A DNA stretch of 64,000 nucleotides, taken from positions 252,779 to 316,778 of the forward strand of contig NW_015961965.1 in assembly GCF_000497045.1 (NCBI RefSeq), written 5' to 3'. Both the position numbers and the translations under genes were made by a program. This DNA is from Kalmanozyma brasiliensis GHG001. Taxonomy: Eukaryota > Basidiomycota > Ustilaginomycetes > Ustilaginales. The notes beneath the pieces were generated by a model. The model did no database searches and was not told the DNA's origin. It saw only the letters and a list, made by a program, of their open reading frames with translations. Positions 42,043-51,832 of this stretch are shown here, piece after piece. Numbering within the stretch: the first letter of the stretch is position 1; every line of letters begins with the position of its first letter.

Positions 42043-42862
42043 GTTTCGTGCCAGCTCTCCAGGTGCGTTGGTGATTCGCACCAGTCCAGTGAGGTGTTTG
42101 GCGTGTGGTCGATGTCAGGTGGATGACCTGTGAGCAATCTCAAGAGGTGAGCAGTGCAGCGTGTTGGGATTCGTGTCGTTGTTGTGGTAGGAAGGGATGG
42201 AAGGATGCGAAAGGGAAGGCGTGAAAGCGTGACGTCCAAATGCGGGGAACAAACACGCTTCCGAAATTTGGTCTGAGCGCGACGGGCGCGTTTTTTGGAA
42301 CATCGAAAAGGGTTCGCAAACGAGGAGGCCCAGAAAGGCGGACCAAAAAAAGGCCGCGTCCAGTTCATGCTGCTCCTCACGCTTGGCCTGTTACCGTTCG
42401 ACACAAGTCCCTTTCATTTCGCAGCAGCAAGCTCACGCGGCTGGATGAGATGACAGGGCGTTGAGCACACACGCAGTGGTGCTCGGAAAGGGTTGGAGTA
42501 GGATTGATTGCCAGCGACGTCGTGAGGGACGCAAGCGTGTCGACACGTGAACGCGACTTTTGCCTCTCTGCGAAGCTTTGTCGGACAGGACTGAGGACAT
42601 CATCTGCCTTGGCCGAGCGACTGAGCACGGTCTCGACCAAGATAAGATGGTTCAGTGGTCCGTCCGAGTGAGTGAGAGCGATGCAAAAGACCGAGATGAG
42701 CTGTCAAGCCGACCCTCGACCAGGTGGCGTGGCTTGGTGGGTGTCAAGCAAACACTTCATACCGCCTCGCCACCCACCATACGTCTGTGCACCTCTCACC
42801 TCCCCATTCCCTTTCCTTACTCTCTCATCCTCTTTCTCCGTCATCACCACTCCATTCTCACG
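42043..42862. promoter_or_regulatory. Divergent PIG-X/secreted protein promoter region
   Basis: 820 bp between two start codons. The last 90 bases before the plus-strand gene (about 42775-42862) are strongly CT-rich, a usual fungal leader feature that supports that start. A CACGTG is at 42544-42549. Confidence 0.5.
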
Positions 42863-44398
42863 ATGCTCGCCCATCCTCTCTCTCCTTCTCTCACGCTCAC
42901 CCTCCTCCTTCCCCTCCTCGTCGCCGTGTCTGTTGGCGCAGCAGACACACCTTACGACACGGCCACTCCAGCCACGCTTCCCTCCACGCCTGGCACTCCA
43001 CCTCTCACGACCGGCACTAGCGGTACGCCATCCCGCGTGGTCTACGCGGACGAAGACCCCCTCGCCTCCCGCCTCGCCTGGCTGCAGGGTCGAGCCGAGC
43101 AATCGCGCGCCGGTGGGGCATGGCGCTACGTCGAGTCTCCTCTACATCATCCTACTGAACTCCCTCCTCCTCATCTTGACTCATACTCCCATACCGACTC
43201 CGATGTCCTCCCCCCTGACTCGTTGAGCAGAGATTACGGGCTGCAGAAGGGAAAAGGGGCGGTGAGAAAATGGGATGATACCGGTGACGGTAGTCGCACG
43301 AAGCCGTTCGGCTTCCCGCCGAGGCGCGAGAGGTCGAGGGTCAACGAGGCTCCTCTTCATTCGAGCGTACACGATTGGTCGCCTCCGCCCTCAGCCCCTC
43401 CACTTCCCGTGTACTTGGACCAAGATCGTATCCGACCGGGCAGTCCCACGAGATGGGCGCTCGACCAAGCTGCGGAGCGACTGGAGGCGCTGGCTCGTCA
43501 CCGAGGCTCGCCGTCCTCTTCGCCTTCTAGCCATGATCGCTTATCGCCAGGAACGTCTCTGAACGAGTGGCGAGACGTCCGCACTCCTCCCTCACCTCGT
43601 ACGCCACACACTCCCGAGCCAGCCCGTTGGATCGCGCCCTACCGCCAGTGGTCCGTCCGAGCGTCGCTCCCGAGCATCAATCTGCACGGCGTGACCCGGC
43701 TGTCGGACCGTTACCCCGCCGACCACGTCCATTTCTCCACCGCTCGCACGGCGCTTTCCTCGCACGAATGGACCGCTCAGCTGTCCACTCGAATTCAGTG
43801 GGCAGCGTCGCATCGGGTGGACGCTTCCCGTCCCGCCCGCGTCGTCACTCCCTTCGGCGCGCTCATGGGCGGCGAGATCTCCACTGCCTCACCGTCCTTT
43901 CTCTACGACGCAAAAGACCCTCCGCCTCCGCTCGAGAGCGTCGCGCTGACGGGAACCCAGAAGCGCGTCAACGCTTGGAAGCAGTTGGCCGGCATGCTCC
44001 CGCCCGCGCTGACCGGCCACTCGCGTGACGTGTATGAAGCTCATCGCCGGGGTGCTTACAGAAACGTCGAGAGGGGGACGCACGACGCACTGCATCCCAT
44101 ACAGTACCTAGGCCAGATGCTGAGGGATCGGAACGGCGCTGTTGTCCTCGAAAATGCTATCCACGACGAACTTCAGAGTCAAAAGGTGCCCCCCGAGGCA
44201 CTTGCCCACCTGCAGAACAGGGGGAAAGGGGGACCGGAGGATCTGTTGGGCACAGAGTACGCAACATACAACAAGTTTTGGTATCCATACTATCACAGTA
44301 AGCCTGCGTTCAGGATCAAGAACCCGCTCGATACGCCCCTGGAGCACTTTGCGGCTTTCGCACCGTTTGCCGATGCCGTCGCGCTCAAGAAGGTCTGA
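42863..44398 (+). CDS. Predicted secreted cysteine-free protein of unknown function
   Basis: Not a family I recognise. The 511-residue product starts with a clear signal peptide (about 1-26: a short front, a Leu/Val-rich core, then VGA before ADTP). The mature part has no cysteine at all. Residues about 27-260 are rich in Pro, Ser, Thr and Arg and look disordered. The rest is denser and looks folded, with Trp/Tyr/His-rich segments such as WIAPYRQWSVRASLP, DHVHFSTARTALSSHEWTAQL and TYNKFWYPYYHSKP. Dibasic sites (PPRRERS, TQKRVNA, AHRRGAY) could be cut by Kex2. No ER-retention signal or membrane span is visible after the signal peptide. The ATG at 42863 was chosen because it puts the signal peptide first, though an in-frame ATG at 42647 exists. 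It may be a wall protein or an effector candidate. Confidence 0.75.
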   Translation: MLAHPLSPSLTLTLLLPLLVAVSVGAADTPYDTATPATLPSTPGTPPLTTGTSGTPSRVVYADEDPLASRLAWLQGRAEQSRAGGAWRYVESPLHHPTELPPPHLDSYSHTDSDVLPPDSLSRDYGLQKGKGAVRKWDDTGDGSRTKPFGFPPRRERSRVNEAPLHSSVHDWSPPPSAPPLPVYLDQDRIRPGSPTRWALDQAAERLEALARHRGSPSSSPSSHDRLSPGTSLNEWRDVRTPPSPRTPHTPEPARWIAPYRQWSVRASLPSINLHGVTRLSDRYPADHVHFSTARTALSSHEWTAQLSTRIQWAASHRVDASRPARVVTPFGALMGGEISTASPSFLYDAKDPPPPLESVALTGTQKRVNAWKQLAGMLPPALTGHSRDVYEAHRRGAYRNVERGTHDALHPIQYLGQMLRDRNGAVVLENAIHDELQSQKVPPEALAHLQNRGKGGPEDLLGTEYATYNKFWYPYYHSKPAFRIKNPLDTPLEHFAAFAPFADAVALKKV

Positions 44399-44489
44399 AA
44401 AGGTCGCACTAAGGTCGTCATTTCTCGAGTTCGTGTACCGCATTCGCATAGTCTCTCTTTCGTTTCGTCGTCGCCATGGTGTGCTGCAG

Positions 44490-47465
44490 CTAGTGATCGG
44501 TACCGTTGAACAGGAACCAGATCTCCTTGAAATCGAGGCGGTTGCCCTTGACAAGCTTGCCTCCCTCCAGGGCCGCCTTTGCCAACTCTCTCTTCTTCTT
44601 TTGCAACTCCAAGATCCTCTCTTCGACCGTGTCCTTGATGCTGAGCTTGTAGATGGTCACATCCCTCGTCTGACCGAGACGGTGAGCACGATCGAAGGCC
44701 TGCTCCTCGATCTGCGGATTCCACCAAAGGTCCATCAAGATGACCTTGCTGCAGCTGGTCAGGTTGAGACCCGTGCTGCCGGCCTTGAACGAGATGAGGA
44801 TGACCGTGATCGCGGGGTCTTTGCGAATCCTTTCGAGCGCCATTTCGCGTTCTTGCGGCTTCATCGAGCCGTCGTAGCGCACGTAGCGGAACTCATGACG
44901 ATCGAGGTGCGGCTCGACAATGTTGAGGAAAGAGGTAAATTGTGAGAAGACGATCGTCTTTTCGGTCTTGTCGGCAATGCGGATGGCGGACAGGAGGGAG
45001 AGCATCTTGCGGATCTTGGTGGAGCCAAAGGCGGAGGAAAAGAGGTCCTGCGGAGTGTTGTTGACCAGGGCGATGCATTCACCGCAGAGATGACGTTGGG
45101 CGAGATTTGGATTGACTGCTGCCATGAGGTCGTCTGCCTGATTGTAGTCGTCTTCGGCAGGCATCAGCTCATTTGCAGGAAACTCGACGTTGCACTGATC
45201 GCAGCATCGTGTCCTTACACTGAGACCGGACAGCATCGCAGCCAAGCCATCGTCGTCGTCATCATCGTCTGCAGCCCTGGAGTTCGCTGCACTTCGCTGC
45301 GAGGACGGAGCGGACTCCGAAGCAGTGGCGGCCGATCCAATCGCAGCGGCGTCTGTGCCAAGACTGCCCGTGACCATCGATGGATGGCTGCAGGCCTGAC
45401 GCAGCCGGAGCAGAAGGACGAGCGAAGCGATCATGTTGCCCTTCTTGCCCGTCGCTCTCTGCTTCTCCTCTTCCTTTTCGAAGGCTTGCCTGATGCGCTC
45501 CTGCAAGTTGACGTAGAAGTCCTTCTCCTGAGGACTCTCGAACTCGAGCTCCAGCAACTCGAGGTTGCGCTCGGGCAGATTGATGATGCGATCGCCGTTG
45601 TCGAGCTTGGCCTCCTTGGTGCGTCGCAGCATGATGGTCTGCAGCACGAAGCAGAGACGCTTCATGCCCCAGTTGACTCGGTTCTGGTTGAGCGACTTGA
45701 GCGGCTCGCCGATCTTCTCCTTGAAATGCTGGAACTCGTCGAAGGGCGGTACGCGCAAAAAGTGGATGAGCGAGTACATTTCGTAGGCATCGTTTTGCAG
45801 AGGTGTGCCGGTGAGGCACCAGCGCGAGACTGCGCTGGAGGCGAGGAGGAAGCAGCCGCGTGAGCACTTTGCCTTGTGATTCTTGATGTTTTGTGCTTCG
45901 TCGAGTACGATGCGAAGCCAGACGGATTCGAAGAGTGGCGTCGGCATGACCTTCTTGATAGCTTTCGCAGATGGACTCGGGCCTGCGAAGGAGTCGTCAG
46001 AATCTTGCGAATCGATCTCGACGGCGGCCGAGTCTGACACGGAATCGGCATCCGAGTCTGCTTGCGTAGAACGATGGTTGGAGCGAGAACTTGAGGCGGC
46101 TGTCTTGGACTTACCCTTGCTCTTGCTCTTGGACTTCGAAGTCGCCGTGACAGGGTGGGTTCCCTTGGCATCCGCTTCGAGCTTCGAGAGAAAGTTGCCG
46201 TATTCGCTCGCAATCGTAGTGTAGGTGGTGATGACGATGTCGAACTTATTGAAGTGCGACGCCTTCTTGGCGCGGGACGGACCGTGGTATAGATAGACTT
46301 TGAGACCAGCATCGGTCTTGTCGCTGACCTCGCGCTCCCACTGTTTGATGACGGCCAACGGAGCAACGATGAGGGTCGTCTTGGAGGCCATTCTGCGACG
46401 AGGCAGCTCTTCGGGTGCCTTTGAGTTCGTCGGATCAGCGCCGTTCTGCTGTGCGTTAGCCTTCTTCTTGCCGCGCTTGCTGGCCTCGGCCTCTGATGGT
46501 ACGTCGAGATCGATGGTTGACATGTCGTGACCCGGTCGATTCGAGACGATGAGGGCGAGCGTTTGGACCGTCTTTCCGAGCCCCATGTCGTCGGCAAGGA
46601 TGCCACCTTTGGCGGTGCCTTTCTCGCGCTCGCGCATCCACGTCACTCCCTGAACTTGATGCGGTAGAAGCGTGCACTTGAGACCTGGGATTTGGTTGCT
46701 GGTCTGGGCATCGTCCGAGACTTCGGTGATGTTGACCATGTTGGAGAAAAGATCCTTCATCTGCTTCTCGCGTGTGGCCACATCGATCGAGGGACCGATT
46801 GCTGCATCTTCGGGCTGGGAGAAGGGCTGCTGGCCGAAAAGAGTCGGTACGGGCTGGTAGTCGTCGCTCATGTAGAGTGATTGCGTGTCCCTATATCTGG
46901 ACTTGGACGGTGACGTGCGCTGCGCCAGAGGGGATTGGTAGAAGGGATTGTTATTTCTGAGGGGCGGTGGCGGCGTGTTTTTGGGGGAGATGAAAGGCAC
47001 TTGCGAGGACTTGGCGTTGGGAGAGCGGAAAGGCTGTGAAGCTGCGTAGCTCGATGTGGAAGCGGAAGGTGGGCGTGGAAGAGTGGGAGGCGGGTATATA
47101 TTTGAGCTCGAAGCGGGCTGAGTGGGTTTGGAAGGCTGAACAAAGCCTTGTTGACGTGATGCGCCGATAGGTGACGCTTCTCCAAAGACGATTGGATCTG
47201 TGCGGGAGCCTGAGCCTGTGCCAGTCGACTGAGCCATGTTTGGTGGGACGAAGGGCACGAGAGGAGGCTGATAGAGTTTGACTTTAGGTGGTGGAGCGTG
47301 CTTGTTGCGATGCGGTAGAGACGTGATGGCAGGATTCGAGTGTGGTGCAGATGAAGTCGAAGCAGCCTGAGTCGAGCTCGACTGGGAAGCCTGGTCTCGG
47401 TCGCGCCGTGACTGCGCCAGCGCGGCCAACTGCTCCTCGATGAGCTTGCGTCGCATTGCCTCCAT
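44490..47465 (-). CDS. SNF2-family ATPase of the Rad5/Uls1 group
   Basis: DNA-dependent ATPase likely to act in chromatin or DNA repair. The 991-residue ORF has a disordered Ser/Pro/Gln-rich front (about 1-240). The SNF2 N-lobe contains LLPHQVQGVTWM, the Walker A motif DDMGLGKTVQTLALI (about 290) and the Rad5/Uls1-style box LDEAQNIKN (about 520), followed by WCLTGTPLQND. A Cys-pair segment, CDQCN...HLCGEC (about 755-800), sits where Rad5/Uls1 proteins carry a RING. The helicase C-lobe has IVFSQFTSFLNIVEP, YVRYDGSMKPQERE, ISFKAGSTGLNLTSC, DLWWNPQIEEQAFDRAHRLG and QTRDVTIYKL. No HIRAN domain is visible. The likely name is ULS1/RIS1-like, but the exact orthologue is not settled. The ATG at 47465 opens MEAMRRKLIEEQL. 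It is divergent from SFA1. Confidence 0.9.
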   Translation of the reverse strand: MEAMRRKLIEEQLAALAQSRRDRDQASQSSSTQAASTSSAPHSNPAITSLPHRNKHAPPPKVKLYQPPLVPFVPPNMAQSTGTGSGSRTDPIVFGEASPIGASRQQGFVQPSKPTQPASSSNIYPPPTLPRPPSASTSSYAASQPFRSPNAKSSQVPFISPKNTPPPPLRNNNPFYQSPLAQRTSPSKSRYRDTQSLYMSDDYQPVPTLFGQQPFSQPEDAAIGPSIDVATREKQMKDLFSNMVNITEVSDDAQTSNQIPGLKCTLLPHQVQGVTWMREREKGTAKGGILADDMGLGKTVQTLALIVSNRPGHDMSTIDLDVPSEAEASKRGKKKANAQQNGADPTNSKAPEELPRRRMASKTTLIVAPLAVIKQWEREVSDKTDAGLKVYLYHGPSRAKKASHFNKFDIVITTYTTIASEYGNFLSKLEADAKGTHPVTATSKSKSKSKGKSKTAASSSRSNHRSTQADSDADSVSDSAAVEIDSQDSDDSFAGPSPSAKAIKKVMPTPLFESVWLRIVLDEAQNIKNHKAKCSRGCFLLASSAVSRWCLTGTPLQNDAYEMYSLIHFLRVPPFDEFQHFKEKIGEPLKSLNQNRVNWGMKRLCFVLQTIMLRRTKEAKLDNGDRIINLPERNLELLELEFESPQEKDFYVNLQERIRQAFEKEEEKQRATGKKGNMIASLVLLLRLRQACSHPSMVTGSLGTDAAAIGSAATASESAPSSQRSAANSRAADDDDDDDGLAAMLSGLSVRTRCCDQCNVEFPANELMPAEDDYNQADDLMAAVNPNLAQRHLCGECIALVNNTPQDLFSSAFGSTKIRKMLSLLSAIRIADKTEKTIVFSQFTSFLNIVEPHLDRHEFRYVRYDGSMKPQEREMALERIRKDPAITVILISFKAGSTGLNLTSCSKVILMDLWWNPQIEEQAFDRAHRLGQTRDVTIYKLSIKDTVEERILELQKKKRELAKAALEGGKLVKGNRLDFKEIWFLFNGTDH

Positions 47466-49473
<2,008 letters not shown>

Positions 49474-49695
49474 ACGACAAACCTAGATAGCCTTTCTAAC
49501 ATATTACAAAGCAATGCCAGTGTTGTCGTCCCGACGCACAGACGAGGAGCGTTTAAAACGATTGTGATGACATTCGCGAAACAGTGAAGAGAGGGAGTGT
49601 ATCGTATGAGGAAAGACACGTAAACGAACCAAACGAGAGGATCGCACGAGCAAAGACAGTGAACGTACCCGAAACCAGCTACGAACACCAACCCA

Positions 49696-51234
49696 TCACT
49701 GCCCCTCCTTCTTCGGCACAATGACCGTCTGAGCCGTGTCCACGTTATGATACACCAAGTTCCTCTGGAAAAACTCGACGCCTACGATCCACACTTTGAA
49801 ATCGGGCCCGTTACCCGGAAACATCTTCTCGACCTGAGCACTGCCGACGAGGGAGACCTCGCACTGGTCACCCATATCTTGGCCCACGAGCTCTGTTCCG
49901 ACCTGCATGCGTCGACGGAGGTGTCTCTTGCGCAGACCGATCAAGCCACGCCAGGCGTCGAAGAAGCCGCCCATGCCGTGTGCGTAGGCGCGAACGCCCT
50001 CGTCGACGTAACTCTTCCACGGAGCCCACATGGGACCGTAGGCGCCGTCGTAGCTCCTCCAGGGCGCCCAGGTTTGACCGTAGTCGCCGTTGGATGGAAA
50101 GTCAATGTGTCCAGCCTCGCGCGTCCCACTGTCTCCCTGCACGGGCTGCCTCACCGTCTCGAACGCTGCTCGCTTCCCGCCGATGTCGAACGCCATCTGC
50201 AGACCCGACGAGCAGGCCGCTTTGCCGAGCATCGCCGTGGAACCCTTGGGAGGCGCGACGGTCGTCACCCTCGCACCTGTCGCTGTAAAGATCTTGGCGA
50301 CCTCCGAAGGAGGTCCAACAATGCCACTCGTCCCACTGTCCAGCAGCATCGCATCGACACGCACGTTCTCGAGCACTTTCCCATCGAGAGCAAATCGCAG
50401 GTCGGGACGGTGGGCAATGCCCCAGTACGGCTTGTGCGGGAAGGTGGATCCGGACGAAGGATCGATCGTGATCTTGTTCGGGAAATCGTACCCCTCGATG
50501 TCGGTGGGCAGAGAATTGCCGGTGAGCGGAAAGACAAGGTTCCCACTGGGAGGATTGGCGTTCAGTGCGAGGTAGAAGTGTCCTGCGCAGATCGTCTTTC
50601 TGTTGGAGTCCGATAGGTAGGTGTGGAGGAAGGAGACGTCTAAGCTTGGCACCCCTCCCCCTCCCCCGTTTAAAGCAGGGGAGTCGCGCTTCTTCTTTCC
50701 CTTGGTCCCATCATTCCCCCCACCTGGCTGGTTCGGAGCCACCAACTTGCTAAATGGCGGACTCAACCCCAGAATCCCGCCCAGCTTCAATCCGTCAATG
50801 TGACTCAGCCCCACCGTGACATTCCCACCCTTTGCCCCGCCGCCCGCTCGGCCGTTCTCAACGAGATACGCGCTATCCGTGACAAAGTGCATCTGAGGTT
50901 TCTGCCCACCCCCATCGCCGGCGTTGGGGTCGGTAGTGAAGTAGCCGCTGGCACCGGACATGTCGGGTTGACCTGCATCGTGCGGGTCGATGGTGGACGA
51001 GGTGGTGTGGAACGAGGAGGACTGGATGTTGAGAAAGGGCGAACCGGTGTCGACGATGAGGTTGTAATCGGAGGAAGGGTTGCCGATGCTGATGGTGGCA
51101 GTCATGAGTCGGGATGTGGGATCGTAGGCGAGAGGGATGACAAGAGCGTGCTCATCGCGCTTGACGATGGCTGCCTCGCACCGAAGAGAGAGGAGGATTG
51201 GAACGAGGACGAGGAGGGCACGAAGGATGATCAT
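49696..51234 (-). CDS. Secreted pepsin-type aspartic protease
   Basis: Extracellular or wall/vacuolar aspartyl peptidase of family A1. The 512-residue ORF starts with a signal peptide (about 1-21), followed by a Kex2-like KR at 25-26 and almost no propeptide. Catalytic Asp62 sits in LIVDTGSPFLNIQ and Asp299 in AMLLDSGTSGIVG, so both halves are present. The C-terminal FKVWIVGVEFFQRNLVYHNVD fits the end of the fold. Two oddities are a Gly/Lys-rich insert at about 170-195 and a Trp-rich insert at about 385-440. In the second, WAPW-(R/K)-SY occurs twice and is followed by the basic run LRKRHLRRRM. No GPI signal is evident at the end. The ATG at 51234 (MIILRALLVL) starts the signal peptide. The substrate is unknown. 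Confidence 0.9.
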   Translation of the reverse strand: MIILRALLVLVPILLSLRCEAAIVKRDEHALVIPLAYDPTSRLMTATISIGNPSSDYNLIVDTGSPFLNIQSSSFHTTSSTIDPHDAGQPDMSGASGYFTTDPNAGDGGGQKPQMHFVTDSAYLVENGRAGGGAKGGNVTVGLSHIDGLKLGGILGLSPPFSKLVAPNQPGGGNDGTKGKKKRDSPALNGGGGGVPSLDVSFLHTYLSDSNRKTICAGHFYLALNANPPSGNLVFPLTGNSLPTDIEGYDFPNKITIDPSSGSTFPHKPYWGIAHRPDLRFALDGKVLENVRVDAMLLDSGTSGIVGPPSEVAKIFTATGARVTTVAPPKGSTAMLGKAACSSGLQMAFDIGGKRAAFETVRQPVQGDSGTREAGHIDFPSNGDYGQTWAPWRSYDGAYGPMWAPWKSYVDEGVRAYAHGMGGFFDAWRGLIGLRKRHLRRRMQVGTELVGQDMGDQCEVSLVGSAQVEKMFPGNGPDFKVWIVGVEFFQRNLVYHNVDTAQTVIVPKKEGQ

Positions 51235-51832
51235 GCTGTCAATGTCAGCAAGCGTCGCTGCTCGAGCGTGTGATGATCTTCAACTGAGAAGTGAGCGGTA
51301 TGATGGTCGTCAGACAGAACAATGAGCGTGAGGGTCGGTCTCAAGACAATGACTGGAGTGGGAAAGACGGATGGACGTTCGTACAGAAGTCTCTCGCAAA
51401 CCAGAGCCCTATCACTTCCCCGTCCAGCCAAGCAACAACCTGAGATGATCTCGCACAGCACGACATGAAGTGGCCCACCTTATGACCGGTCCAACCTAGA
51501 CAACAGCCTGACGCTGTCTTGTGACTCCAGACAATCCATTGTGGGCTCAGGCAACGCAATACAATCGTTTGTGGGCTCGGCTGTCTCGATCCAATCCGTT
51601 GTGGGCTCCCCTGTCCCGATCCAATCCGTTGTGGGCTCGGCAAACACCGTTGAGTGGGCTCTTGATCTCAGCTTCATAATTTGGTTGCAGAAGGCGTTAC
51701 GGTTGAGCTGCCGTCGCTTCAGAATCGGCAGGGCACCCCAAGCTACCCGGTGAGTGGCAGCTCACTTCATCTCTCACCCACAAAGGCCCACACCTGTCTA
51801 CTGTTCATAACCTTCATTGACGTCAGCACCAT
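51235..51832. other. Intergenic with minisatellite, protease upstream region
   Basis: 598 bp between two minus-strand genes. It holds the protease promoter, a 30-bp tandem repeat block and the 3' UTR of the dihydrofolate synthase fusion gene. Short frames over the repeat encode ten-residue periods on both strands, but nothing suggests translation. Confidence 0.5.
51541..51640. repeat. 30-bp minisatellite, about 3.3 units
   Basis: Units start at 51541, 51571, 51601 and 51631, each opening with GTGGGCTC. Units two and three are nearly identical and share CGATCCAATCCGTT. Unit one has diverged (ACAATCGTTT), and unit four keeps only the first ten bases. The flank at 51529-51540 (AGACAATCCATT) looks like the tail of an older unit. 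The period is a multiple of three, so each strand shows a ten-residue peptide repeat. Confidence 0.9.
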
